Source of the DNA: Actinomadura pelletieri DSM 43383
GTDB taxonomy: Bacteria > Actinomycetota > Actinomycetes > Streptosporangiales > Streptosporangiaceae
Direction: 5' to 3'
Assembly: GCF_003634705.1 (NCBI RefSeq)
Contig: NZ_RBWU01000005.1
Coordinates: 62,001 to 126,000, forward strand
Length of the DNA stretch: 64,000 nucleotides
Shown here: positions 31,596-38,974 of the stretch, one piece after another
Position numbering within the stretch: position 1 is the stretch's first letter
How the letters are laid out: each line of letters opens with the position of its first letter
Notes under the pieces: model-generated
The model's database searches: none
Told to the model about the DNA's origin: nothing
Seen by the model: the letters and a program-made list of their open reading frames with translations, nothing else
Position numbers and translations under genes: made by a program

Positions 31596-31950
31596 CGAGG
31601 GGCCAGTAGCGTCCGACGACCCGTCCGACGATGAGCGCGTCGGGAACGGCGCCGAAGTCCCAACTGTCCCGCCGTCCCGGCGCGCTCTGGTTGTCGCTCT
31701 CCAGCCACCACCCGTCCCCCGACCGGCGAACCGCCCGCTTGACGATGAGCACGTCCTCCCGCTCGGGATGCCGCGCCACGACAAGGTCACCGACCCCTGC
31801 CCGGACACCGGCACGCACGAGCAGCCAGTCCCCGGGCCGCAGCCCCGGCGCCATCGATTCGCCGGTGACCTCCACGGTCAGCAGCCGCCGACGCGCCCAC
31901 ACCAGGACGAGTACGGCCACACCGACCGACCAAACCGCCGGGTGCCGCAT
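31543..31950 (-). CDS. sodX: nickel superoxide dismutase maturation protease (S26 family)
   Basis: A 135-residue serine/lysine peptidase that removes the propeptide of Ni-SOD to free the His-1 nickel ligand. It has one N-terminal membrane helix (5-18), the catalytic serine S32 in T-G-E-S-M-A-P-G-L-R-P-G-D-W-L, and lysine K71 in V-L-I-V-K-R-A-V. The arginine-rich tail overlaps the 3' end of the malic enzyme gene. The ATG at 31950 directly follows GAGGAGG; an upstream ATG is not supported. It is divergent from sodN, the usual genomic pairing. Confidence 0.9.
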   Translation of the reverse strand: MRHPAVWSVGVAVLVLVWARRRLLTVEVTGESMAPGLRPGDWLLVRAGVRAGVGDLVVARHPEREDVLIVKRAVRRSGDGWWLESDNQSAPGRRDSWDFGAVPDALIVGRVVGRYWPLVTRGRRRRGGPARPRPR

Positions 31951-32122
31951 GGTCCTCCTCAACCGCCCGCATACATCGACGGACGGCGGTCATGAAGTAT
32001 TTCCGGGGCCAGACCCCGGGTCTTAGGCCGAATTACCGAGCGCCCTGGCCGGACGGCCCCGGTGCCACAAGGGTAATGTCGGTGACCTGAGCATGATCCG
32101 CAACGAGGGAAGGGATTCGCAG

Positions 32123-32524
32123 GTGTTGCTCAAGCTTCTGCGCCCGAAGACCACGGTGTCCGCGCACTGCGACCTGCCGTGCGGCGTCTACGACCCGGCG
32201 CAGGCCCGGATCGAGGCCGAGTCGGTCAAGGCGATCGCCGAGAAGTACGCGGCCAACGACGACCCGGAGTTCCGCGCCCGCGCAATCCTGATCAAGGAGC
32301 AGCGCTCGCAGCTCGTCAAGGAACACCTGTGGGTCCTGTGGACCGACTACTTCAAGCCGCCGCACTTCGAGAAGTACCCGCAGCTCCACCAGCTCTTCAA
32401 CGAGGCCACCAAGCTGGCGGGGGCGTCCGGCACCAAGGGCAGCATGGACGTCAAGGTCGCGGACGAACTGCTCGCGAAGATCGCGGAGATCGACAAGATC
32501 TTCTGGGAGACCAAGCAGGCCTGA
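32123..32524 (+). CDS. sodN: nickel-containing superoxide dismutase
   Basis: A 133-residue precursor. The mature enzyme starts at H15 with the nickel hook H-C-D-L-P-C-G-V-Y, where His1, Cys2 and Cys6 bind nickel; the preceding 14 residues (MLLKLLRPKTTVSA) are the propeptide cut by SodX. The helical body H-P-P-H-F-E-K-Y-P... and terminal I-D-K-I-F-W-E-T-K match the four-helix-bundle Ni-SODs. The GTG at 32123 gives the normal propeptide length, so upstream starts are rejected. Expression is normally nickel-controlled through Nur; I see no convincing Nur box in the 172-base divergent gap. Confidence 0.96.
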   Translation: MLLKLLRPKTTVSAHCDLPCGVYDPAQARIEAESVKAIAEKYAANDDPEFRARAILIKEQRSQLVKEHLWVLWTDYFKPPHFEKYPQLHQLFNEATKLAGASGTKGSMDVKVADELLAKIAEIDKIFWETKQA

Positions 32525-32535
32525 CCCGCACCGTC

Positions 32536-32566
32536 GAGGCCCGACCCCGCTCCGGGGCCGGGCCTC
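32536..32566 (+). terminator. hairpin terminator after sodN
   Basis: Arms GAGGCCCGACCCCG (32536-32549) and CGGGGCCGGGCCTC (32553-32566), 13 of 14 paired plus one wobble, three-base loop, 11 bases after the stop. Confidence 0.75.
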
Positions 32567-32691
32567 AGCCATGCCGAATTCGATTTTCGGACGGGAAGAA
32601 CGTTGCCGGGCGCCCCGTGCGCCGGTCATCCTTCTAGGTGGGTGTCCGGGCAAGGTCGTGCCCGGCGCGGACTGCGAACGTGGCGGTGCGT

Positions 32692-32958
32692 GTGAGCGAC
32701 GAGATCGAATGCCCGGAGTGCGGCGGAACAGGAGAGGAGCGTCTAGGCTCCCTCCGCCTGTTGTGCGCGTTCTGCCAGGGCCGCAAACAGGTCGGCGGCA
32801 CAGGCGAGCCACCCGAAGACGAACCACGCGCGGTATGGGAACACCCGGCCGTCAGAGGCTCGGGCCTGTGCCCCCATTGCCTGGGCGCAGGGGTAGTAGT
32901 CGCAGGCGGCAACTACACCGAAGCCCCCTGCCCGGTCTGCTCAGGCCGCGGCCGATAA
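32692..32958 (+). CDS. DnaJ-type zinc-finger-like small protein
   Basis: An 88-residue protein with four C-x-x-C pairs: C-P-E-C-G-G-T-G, C-A-F-C-Q-G-R, C-P-H-C-L-G-A-G and C-P-V-C-S-G-R-G. This is the C-x-x-C-x-G-x-G repeat of the DnaJ cysteine-rich domain, predicting two zinc sites. No J-domain is attached, so it may be a stand-alone zinc chaperone-like or RNA-binding protein. The start is uncertain: GTGs at 32686 and 32692 are both possible and neither has a clear ribosome site. Its 3' end overlaps the convergent GNAT gene by 46 bases. Confidence 0.65.
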   Translation: MSDEIECPECGGTGEERLGSLRLLCAFCQGRKQVGGTGEPPEDEPRAVWEHPAVRGSGLCPHCLGAGVVVAGGNYTEAPCPVCSGRGR

Positions 32959-33425
32959 TCACCCGCCGCCGCGATCGCGTCCCCGGTCAGCCGGTACACC
33001 ATCCACTCGTCCTGCGGCCGAGCCCCCATCGCCTCATAGAACGAGATCGCCGGCTCATTCCACGTGAGAACAGACCACTCGACCCGCCCGTACCCCCGCT
33101 CATCCGCGATCCGCGCCAACTCGCCCAACAACGCCTTCCCGTACCCGACCCCCCGCACCCCAGGCTCCACATAGAGATCCTCCAGATAGATCCCATGCGT
33201 CCCGTTCCAGGTCGAGTACGTGAGAAACCACACAGCGAACCCGACCACACGCCCCTCATGCTCAACGACATGAGCAAACACCTTGGGATCGTCCCCAAAA
33301 AGACTCTCCCGCACCTGCTCCTCGGTCGCCTTCACCGACTCCAGGCTGCGCTCATACTCCGCGAGCTCCCGAATCAGCCGCAAAATCTCAGGAACGTCCT
33401 CAACCACAGCACCCCGGATCACCAC
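32913..33425 (-). CDS. GNAT N-acetyltransferase (diamine acetyltransferase-like)
   Basis: A 170-residue acetyltransferase resembling spermidine/spermine N1-acetyltransferases. The N-terminus has the A-x-x-x-D-V-P-E-I-L-R-L-I-R-E-L-A-E-Y-E block; the acetyl-CoA loop is V-R-G-V-G-Y-G-K-A-L-L; Y-L-E-D-L-Y-V-E-P precedes it; W-N-x-P-A-I-S-F-Y-E-A-M-G-A is the terminal motif. The substrate is likely a polyamine or other primary amine. GTG start at 33425; a second GTG follows. The overlap with the zinc-finger gene at the 3' end is unusual. Confidence 0.85.
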   Translation of the reverse strand: MVIRGAVVEDVPEILRLIRELAEYERSLESVKATEEQVRESLFGDDPKVFAHVVEHEGRVVGFAVWFLTYSTWNGTHGIYLEDLYVEPGVRGVGYGKALLGELARIADERGYGRVEWSVLTWNEPAISFYEAMGARPQDEWMVYRLTGDAIAAAGDYRPRPEQTGQGASV

Positions 33426-33610
33426 CCCAGGCTATAAGACCCACCCACCCCCAAACCCCACCCGGCGGCCACGCACCCCGCCTCCCATGCAGCCCACCCA
33501 CCCGCACCGGATCACCAACCAGGACCCGCAGACGCACCAATCAGCACCCCCAGACGCAACAACCCCAGCCACCACAGCAACCACAGCAACCACGCGACAA
33601 CATGGGGCAC

Positions 33611-33703
33611 TGCGATCGCGTCCGAAGGCAGGTTCAAGCGAAGCGAGAACCTGATCGCGCAGCGAGCCGTAAGGCGAGTCGAAGTCGATGCAGCGATCGC
33701 ACC
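33611..33703 (-). repeat. structured intergenic repeat, copy R3 (reverse orientation)
   Basis: The reverse complement of R2a with few changes, including the flanking GCGATCGCTG and CGCGATCGCA boundaries. Hairpin arms are CAGGTTC (33629-33635) and GAACCTG (33647-33653); the loop (11 bases) differs from R2a/b while the arms match, again keeping the fold. It abuts the palindrome at 33704. Confidence 0.75.
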
Positions 33704-33753
33704 GTAGTACGTGGCGGGCGAGGCCCCCCAGGGCCTCGCCCGCCACGTACTAC
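33704..33753. repeat. perfect 23-bp inverted repeat with CCCA loop
   Basis: Bases 33704-33726 and 33731-33753 are exact reverse complements (arm begins GTAGTACGTGGC), with a four-base loop CCCA. It directly follows R3. The stem is the longest perfect one in the window. It could be a strong bidirectional transcription barrier, or a mobile-element or recombination footprint; no U-run follows. Confidence 0.85.
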
Positions 33754-33839
33754 AAATAAACACAGCGCGGCGAAGTCTCGCAGTGGGGCTCTCAGGCGGT
33801 AGTTTCGGAAGCAGCGGGACCATCCTGCGAGGGAGTGAC

Positions 33840-34268
33840 GTGACCGAGGAAACCGCTGCAATGCCGACCAGTACGAAGTTGTCCGTCCGCGACGTGGTGA
33901 CGGTGAAGTTGCCTGCCGCGAGCGCCTACCTGTCCGTCCTGCGGACCGCGACCGCGGGTCTTGCGGCGAGGTTGGACTTCACGCTGGATGAGATAGAGGA
34001 CTTGCGCATCGCCGTGGACGAGGCGTGCGCGATGCTGCTCGCCCAGGCGCTGCCGGGGACGGACCTGGTGTGCGAGTTCGAGTTGACGGGGGACGCGATG
34101 CGCATCTCCGTCTCGGTGCTCACGGTGGACGGTGAGGTGCCGAGCCGCGACACGTTCGCGTGGACGGTGCTGTCGTCGCTGGCGGGCGAGGTGGACGCTC
34201 AGGCGGGCGCCGACGACCGGGTCACCGTGACGCTGCAGAAGCGCCGCGGTTCGGCGGGGGTCTCGTGA
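33840..34268 (+). CDS. anti-sigma regulatory factor (RsbW/SpoIIAB-like HATPase)
   Basis: A 142-residue GHKL-ATPase-like protein. The helix I-E-D-L-R-I-A-V-D-E-A-C-A-M-L-L carries the N-box (E-A-C replacing E-A-x-N), so ATP binding may be degenerate. It is co-transcribed and four bases overlap the following SigB/F-type sigma gene, the constant arrangement for RsbW-type anti-sigma factors. A GTG start after GAGGGAG is chosen; an ATG at 33861 is possible. Anti-anti-sigma genes are not adjacent, so release from inhibition must come from elsewhere, possibly the SpoIIE phosphatase at 54 kb. Confidence 0.88.
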   Translation: MTEETAAMPTSTKLSVRDVVTVKLPAASAYLSVLRTATAGLAARLDFTLDEIEDLRIAVDEACAMLLAQALPGTDLVCEFELTGDAMRISVSVLTVDGEVPSRDTFAWTVLSSLAGEVDAQAGADDRVTVTLQKRRGSAGVS

Positions 34269-35077
34269 CGGAGAAGACGACGATCGCCGGTGCGGGCAAC
34301 GAGCGGTCCGACAGCGCGGTGCCGGACCGTGCGCGGGCGCGTGCCTTGTTCGAGCGCCTCGCGGTCCTGCCGGAGGGCGATCCGGAGCGTCAGCGCATCC
34401 GCGACGAGCTGGTGGAGTTGCATCTTCCGCTGGTGGAGTATCTCGCCCGCCGGTTCCGTAACCGCGGTGAGTGGCTGGACGATCTCATCCAGGTCGCCAC
34501 GATCGGTTTGATCAAGTCGATCGACCGGTTCGATCTGGAACGTGGGGTGGAGTTCTCCACGTATGCGACGCCGACGATCGTCGGTGAGATCAAGCGGCAT
34601 TTCCGCGACAAGGGCTGGGCGGTGCGGGTGCCGCGGCGGCTGCAGGAGTTGAAGCTGTCGCTGACGAAGGCGATCAGTGATCTCGCGCAGCGGGAGGGCC
34701 GCGCTCCGACGGTGAGCGAGCTGGCGGCGCATCTGCAGATGAGCGAGGAGGAGGTGTTGGAGGGCCTGGAGTCCGCCAACGCCTATTCCACGGTGTCGTT
34801 GGACGCGCCGGACTCGGGTGACGAGGACGCTCCGGCGGTGGCCGATTCGCTCGGGATGGTGGACGAGTCGCTGGAGGGCGTCGAGTACCGCGAGTCGTTG
34901 AAGCCGCTGTTGGAGAAGCTTCCGGCGCGGGAGAAGAAGATCCTTCTGCTGCGGTTCTTCGGGAACATGACCCAGTCGCAGATCGCGGCGGAGCTCGGCA
35001 TCTCGCAGATGCACGTGTCCCGGTTGCTGGCCCGGACGTTGGCGCAGCTCCGGGAGGGGCTCACCGCCGACGAGTAG
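34265..35077 (+). CDS. RNA polymerase sigma factor, SigB/SigF/SigG family
   Basis: A 270-residue group 3 sigma factor for stress or development. Region 2 (L-V-E-Y-L-A-R-R-F, D-D-L-I-Q-V-A-T-I-G-L-I-K-S-I-D-R-F-D) contacts core and -10 DNA; region 3 follows at about 120-180; region 4 has the HTH Q-S-Q-I-A-A-E-L-G-I-S-Q-M-H-V-S-R-L-L. This is the SigF/SigB subfamily. The GTG overlaps the anti-sigma stop, so the pair is translationally coupled. I found no clear GTTT-N15-GGGTA autoregulatory promoter ahead of the operon. Confidence 0.93.
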   Translation: MTEKTTIAGAGNERSDSAVPDRARARALFERLAVLPEGDPERQRIRDELVELHLPLVEYLARRFRNRGEWLDDLIQVATIGLIKSIDRFDLERGVEFSTYATPTIVGEIKRHFRDKGWAVRVPRRLQELKLSLTKAISDLAQREGRAPTVSELAAHLQMSEEEVLEGLESANAYSTVSLDAPDSGDEDAPAVADSLGMVDESLEGVEYRESLKPLLEKLPAREKKILLLRFFGNMTQSQIAAELGISQMHVSRLLARTLAQLREGLTADE

Positions 35078-35087
35078 GGCGCCGGGG

Positions 35088-35621
35088 TCAGTCCTTGGTG
35101 GGCTGTTCCTTGAGGCGGTCCTTGAGGCGCTGCCCGAGGCTGCGGGGTTCGCCGGGGCGTGCCGCGGGCTCGGCGGCCTTCGGGGCCGCTTCGGCGTCGT
35201 CTCTGTCCTCACCGTCGTCGCCGTGCTCGGTGTCGTCGTCTTCGTCGTCTTCGAGGAGCCAGGCGGTGCTGGGCGGGCTGAGGACGGCGATGAGGGCGAG
35301 GACGGCGACGACGCCCATGGGGATCGCGATTGCGGGTCGTTCGGACTGCCACAGCGACCATGCGATGGGCAGGGCGAACAGTTGGGTGAGGACCGTGGGG
35401 GCGCGGCTCCACTGGTCGGCGCGCAGGAGTCCGCGGGCGCAGACGAGCATGCCGAGTCCGCCGGCGAGGGCGAGGACGGTGACGCCGATGGCGCTGGCCG
35501 CGTCGACGGCGGCGCCGGTGGCCGTCTCGTAGCCGGTGTAGACGCCGAATCCGATGGCGCCGGCGCCTTCGAGGGCTTCGAGGGCGGCGGCGGCCCGCAC
35601 GGTGTTGGGACGTTTCGACAC
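35088..35621 (-). CDS. membrane protein with acidic cytoplasmic tail
   Basis: A 177-residue protein with four hydrophobic helices between residues 10 and 115 (A-L-E-A-L-E-G-A-G-A-I-G-F-G..., then the last around A-V-L-A-L-I-A-V-L-S) and an aspartate/glutamate-rich tail that ends basic (Q-R-L-K-D-R-L-K-E-Q). Actinobacterial 'hypothetical membrane protein' of unknown function; ten bases separate its stop from the convergent sigma gene. GTG start. Confidence 0.75.
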   Translation of the reverse strand: MSKRPNTVRAAAALEALEGAGAIGFGVYTGYETATGAAVDAASAIGVTVLALAGGLGMLVCARGLLRADQWSRAPTVLTQLFALPIAWSLWQSERPAIAIPMGVVAVLALIAVLSPPSTAWLLEDDEDDDTEHGDDGEDRDDAEAAPKAAEPAARPGEPRSLGQRLKDRLKEQPTKD

Positions 35622-35722
35622 AACCCGAAACCCTACTCGCCCGGGGTGGGGCCTCGCGCGGAGGCGAACACGGGGCGAACGCGGGGCGAACGCATTTCGG
35701 AACGATCGATACCCTGAACGCC

Positions 35723-36664
35723 GTGCGCGCGATGCTCATCGCCAACCCCATGGCGACCTCCACCTCCCGGCGGGCCCGTGACATTCTCATCCGGGCGTTC
35801 TCCGGTGATCTCGATCTGGTTCTCGCGGAGACGGCCCATCGCGGTCATGCGATGGAGTTGTCCCGGCAGGCGGCGGTGGACGGCTATGACGTCGTGATCA
35901 CGCTGGGTGGGGACGGCACGGTGAACGAGGCGGTGAACGGGCTGCTCGCGGAGGGGCCGTCGCCGGAGGTGCCGGCGCTCGCGGTGTTGCCGACGGGGAG
36001 CACGAACGTGTTCGCCCGGACGCTGGGCCTGCCGGGCGATCCGATCGGCGCGACGAAGGCGGTGCTGGAGGCGCTGCGGGCGGGCCGGTACCGGACGATC
36101 GGGCTCGGCACGGCGTCCGATCCGGACGGCGGCGAACGCTTCTTCACGTTCTGTGCGGGCGTCGGGTTCGACGCGGAGGTCGTCCGGGAGGTGGAGCGGC
36201 GCCGCGCGGCGGGGGCGACGGCCTACAACTCGTTGTACGTTCGGACGGCGCTCCGGCATTTCTTCTCCGGGACCGATCGCCGGCACCCGGCCCTCACTTT
36301 GGAACAACCCGGACGTCCGCCGAAAACTGGACTGTTCCTTGCTTTCATCTCGAATACATCGCCGTGGACTTTCATGGGCCGCCTTCCGGTGAATCCGAGT
36401 CCCAAGGCGAACTTCTCCCGGGGTCTGGACGTGTTCGGAATGCGTTCACTGGACGTCGGCGCGACGCTCGGCGCGGTGGCGCAGATGCTGACCGCGCGGC
36501 ACCGTCCCGTCCTGGGACGACACGTGGTGAACGTGCATGACGCGGCGGAGGTCACATTGCGCGCGGAGCGTCCGATGGCCTTTCAGTTGGACGGCGACTA
36601 CCTTGGTGAGCAGCGCAGTGTGACGTTCCGGTCGGTCCCGAAGGCGATACGCATCGTCATTTGA
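35723..36664 (+). CDS. diacylglycerol kinase family lipid kinase (YegS/DagK-like)
   Basis: A 313-residue lipid kinase. The nucleotide motif G-G-D-G-T-V-N-E-A-V-N-G-L lies near residue 60, followed by L-P-T-G-S-T-N-V-F-A-R; the second lobe has G-V-G-F-D-A and a typical C-terminal Q-L-D-G-D-Y. These are the family constants binding ATP, Mg and a lipid hydroxyl. Substrate: diacylglycerol, a ceramide-like lipid or undecaprenol; unknown. GTG start (an ATG lies nine bases later). The TTGACTCC right after the stop belongs to the whiB gap. Confidence 0.9.
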   Translation: MRAMLIANPMATSTSRRARDILIRAFSGDLDLVLAETAHRGHAMELSRQAAVDGYDVVITLGGDGTVNEAVNGLLAEGPSPEVPALAVLPTGSTNVFARTLGLPGDPIGATKAVLEALRAGRYRTIGLGTASDPDGGERFFTFCAGVGFDAEVVREVERRRAAGATAYNSLYVRTALRHFFSGTDRRHPALTLEQPGRPPKTGLFLAFISNTSPWTFMGRLPVNPSPKANFSRGLDVFGMRSLDVGATLGAVAQMLTARHRPVLGRHVVNVHDAAEVTLRAERPMAFQLDGDYLGEQRSVTFRSVPKAIRIVI

Positions 36665-36711
36665 CTCCGTAAGCCCCGCCAGGTGAGAGCCAAGTAACAG
36701 GCCTGACCTCC

Positions 36712-36758
36712 GGGTGTGACACATGCGACACCCATACTTTGAGAATCCTTTCTCAAAG
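36712..36758. promoter_or_regulatory. two inverted repeats in the whiB1 upstream region
   Basis: GGGTGT (36712-36717) - ten bases - ACACCC (36728-36733); the left part also reads TGTGA, a CRP half-site. Next, CTTTGAGAA (36737-36745) - TCCT - TTCTCAAAG (36750-36758), a perfect 22-base palindrome. AT-rich and without U-run, it looks like an operator rather than a terminator of the lipid kinase gene. Confidence 0.5.
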
Positions 36759-36898
36759 GTCTTGCGTCGCCCCACACCCCCCTGACACGCTCAAAGTGCG
36801 CCCGCCGATGAGAGACCCCAACGCCGTCGGTCTCCGTCTCGCAGCGCCGCCGAACATTCACCCTGGACCTGGCCACCGCCACCCGGGTGTTCGCGACA

Positions 36899-36914
36899 TG
36901 TGAAATCGTTCACA
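36899..36914. promoter_or_regulatory. perfect CRP/GlxR-type site upstream of whiB1
   Basis: TGTGAA-ATCG-TTCACA fits TGTGA-N6-TCACA exactly, 41 bases ahead of the whiB1 ATG. In M. tuberculosis whiB1 is a known target of the cAMP receptor protein Rv3676, so cAMP control here is a strong inference. A perfect seven-base-arm repeat AGTGGAG-TTC-CTCCACT (36917-36933) follows it. Confidence 0.8.
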
Positions 36915-36955
36915 AGAGTGGAGTTCCTCCACTACCCGACGAAGGAGTGGACCGC

Positions 36956-37204
36956 ATGGACTGGCGCCACCGCGCAGCCTGCCGTGACGTGGACCCCGAG
37001 TTGTTCTTCCCGATCGGCAACACCGGACCCGCGATTCTCCAGATCGAAGAGGCCAAGCAGGTGTGTCGCCGCTGCGACGTGAGCGACGCCTGTCTGCGCT
37101 GGGCGCTGGAGTCCGGCCAGGAGTCGGGCGTGTGGGGCGGCATGGGCGAGGACGAACGCCGCGCGTTGCGGCGCCGCGTCTCCCGGGCCCGCGCACGCGT
37201 CTGA
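36956..37204 (+). CDS. whiB1: WhiB-family [4Fe-4S] transcription factor, WhiB1/WblE-type
   Basis: An 82-residue regulator starting M-D-W-R-H-R-A-A-C-R, nearly the start of M. tuberculosis WhiB1 and Streptomyces WblE. The four cluster cysteines are C9, C37, C40 and C46; G-V-W-G-G (58-62) is the turn; the tail is arginine-rich and binds DNA. The cluster reacts with NO and the apo-form binds DNA; WhiB1 also contacts the major sigma factor. GAAGGAG is eight bases before the ATG. Next to the convergent pdtaS, as in mycobacteria. Confidence 0.93.
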   Translation: MDWRHRAACRDVDPELFFPIGNTGPAILQIEEAKQVCRRCDVSDACLRWALESGQESGVWGGMGEDERRALRRRVSRARARV

Positions 37205-37229
37205 CCGCGCCCCTTTTCGAGGCCACGGC

Positions 37230-38900
37230 TCAGGTCGTCCCGGGCGGCGGTTGGCGCCGCTGGAACTGCGGGTTGGTGAGGGGCACGTCCACGACCACCT
37301 CGGTGCCGCCGCCGGGCCGGGGCCGAAAGTCGAGGCGACCGCCCAACTCCCCGACGATCAGCGTCCGGACGATCTGAAGGCCGAGGCTGGTGGCGCCCTC
37401 CACGTCGATGTCCTCCGGAAGGCCGACACCGTCATCGGCGACGATCGTGACGAGCCGGCCGCCTGTGTCGTCCGACCCCGCACTCCCCGCCCCCTCACCG
37501 TCAGGCCTCTCACCCGAGGCTTCGCGGTCGGCGGGGCCGTCGCCGTCGCCGTAGCGGTGCGCGACCACTTCGAGGGTCCCGAAACGGTTCGCCAGGCCGT
37601 GCTCGAGGGCGTTCTGGAGCAGCTCGGTGAGCGCCATCGCCAACGGTGTGGCGATCTCGGCGGGCAGCACCCCGAAACTGCCGGTCCGCTTCGGGGTGAC
37701 CTTGGTCTCCGGGGTGGAGACCTCCCCCGCCATCGTGATGACCCGGTCCGCGATGTCGTCGAAGTCGATCAGCTCGTCGGGGGTGTGCGACAGCGTCTCG
37801 TGCACGATCGCGATGGATCCGACACGGCGGACCGCCTCGTCCAGCGCCGCCCGTCCCTCCGGGATCTGCAACCGCCGCGCCTGGAGCCGCAGCAGCGCCG
37901 CGACCGTCTGCAGGTTGTTCTTCACCCGGTGGTGGATCTCCCGGATGGTGGCGTCCTTGGACAGCAGCTCACGGTCCCGCCACCGCAGTTCGGTGACGTC
38001 CCGGCACAGCACGATCGCGCCGATCCGCTCCTCGCTGACGACCAGCGGGATCGTCCGGAGCTGCATGATCGACCCGTGCGCCTCCACCTCGACCTCGCGG
38101 GGCGCCCGGCCCGACAGCACGACGCTCAGCGCCTCCTCCCGCGGCTCCCCCGTGTCGCACAGGTCGGCGGTGACCTGCCCGAGCGCCTCCCCGACGAGGT
38201 CGGCCGGGTAGCCGAGCCGCCGGTACGCCGACTGCGCGTTCGGGCTGGCGTAGACGACGCGGCCGGAGCGGTCCAACCGCATCAGACCGTCGCCGACGCG
38301 CGGCGAGCGGACCATGTTGGGCCCGTCGTCCGACGCGGGGAACGTCCCCTCGCAGATCATCGTCGCGAGGTCGCTGGCGCTCTGTAGATACGTCAGTTCC
38401 AACCGGCTCGGGGTCCGGGCGGAGCTGAGGTTCGTGCTCCGCTGGATCACGCCGAGGACCTTGTCGGCGCGGCGCACCGGGATCGACTCCTCCCGGACGG
38501 GAATGCCGCTGCCCCACTCGGGGTCGCCCTCCCGGACGATCCGTCCCTCGCGCCACGCCACGTCGATCAGCCCGCGCCGGCCCGTCCGGACGATCTTCCC
38601 GACGAGATCCTCCGGGTAGGCGGTCGGCCCGGTCGTCGGCCGCATCTGCGCGATCGCCACCCAGCCCGGCACGCTCGCCCCCGGGTCCGGCGCGGGACGC
38701 CGACCGCCGCGGGAGTGCCGGTCGGTGTCCGGCGCGGCCGCGTCCAGCGCGTCCGCCGACCGCAGCGGCACCCAGAGCAGCAGGTCCGCGAACGACAGGT
38801 CGGCGAGGAGTTGCCAGTCGGACACCAGCGCGTGCAGCCACTCAAGGTCTTCGGCCGCGAGATCGCTGTGATCGCGGACAAGATCGGTCAAGGTAGGCAC
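37230..38900 (-). CDS. pdtaS: sensor histidine kinase, PdtaS-type
   Basis: A 556-residue cytoplasmic kinase with an N-terminal GAF-like domain (1-185), a PAS domain (about 200-300), a HisKA_2 phospho-acceptor helix with H324 or H323 in E-I-H-H-R-V-K-N-N-L, and a HATPase_c domain at the C-terminus (D-D-G-V-G-L near its end). No membrane helix. In M. tuberculosis PdtaS (Rv3220c) with PdtaR controls transcript antitermination; Rv3219 whiB1 is its neighbour, exactly as here. The GTG at 38900 gives an N-terminus P-T-L-T-D-L-V-R-D-H like the mycobacterial one. The response regulator pdtaR is not in this window. Confidence 0.88.
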   Translation of the reverse strand: MPTLTDLVRDHSDLAAEDLEWLHALVSDWQLLADLSFADLLLWVPLRSADALDAAAPDTDRHSRGGRRPAPDPGASVPGWVAIAQMRPTTGPTAYPEDLVGKIVRTGRRGLIDVAWREGRIVREGDPEWGSGIPVREESIPVRRADKVLGVIQRSTNLSSARTPSRLELTYLQSASDLATMICEGTFPASDDGPNMVRSPRVGDGLMRLDRSGRVVYASPNAQSAYRRLGYPADLVGEALGQVTADLCDTGEPREEALSVVLSGRAPREVEVEAHGSIMQLRTIPLVVSEERIGAIVLCRDVTELRWRDRELLSKDATIREIHHRVKNNLQTVAALLRLQARRLQIPEGRAALDEAVRRVGSIAIVHETLSHTPDELIDFDDIADRVITMAGEVSTPETKVTPKRTGSFGVLPAEIATPLAMALTELLQNALEHGLANRFGTLEVVAHRYGDGDGPADREASGERPDGEGAGSAGSDDTGGRLVTIVADDGVGLPEDIDVEGATSLGLQIVRTLIVGELGGRLDFRPRPGGGTEVVVDVPLTNPQFQRRQPPPGTT

Positions 38901-38974
38901 GCCACCATCATCGCCGATGGGTTTTGGTGCCCCGGCCCGCACCCCGAATTCCGGCGACCTGGGAGAATTCCCGC

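Larger units (their letters stand above)
33426..33839. other. intergenic region with C/A-rich tract, repeat R3 and a long palindrome
   Basis: About 414 bases without a gene. From 33435 to 33600 the plus strand is almost free of T and dominated by CCCA/CCA and ACAGCAACC units. Repeat R3 (33611-33703) and a perfect 23-bp hairpin (33704-33753) follow, then an A-rich AAATAAA. The anti-sigma gene promoter should lie between 33754 and 33825. Confidence 0.6.

Noticed and set aside
31951..32122. Nur box between sodX and sodN
   Set aside because: No TGCAA-N5-TTGCA-like pair could be found; nickel control is expected from the family but not visible.
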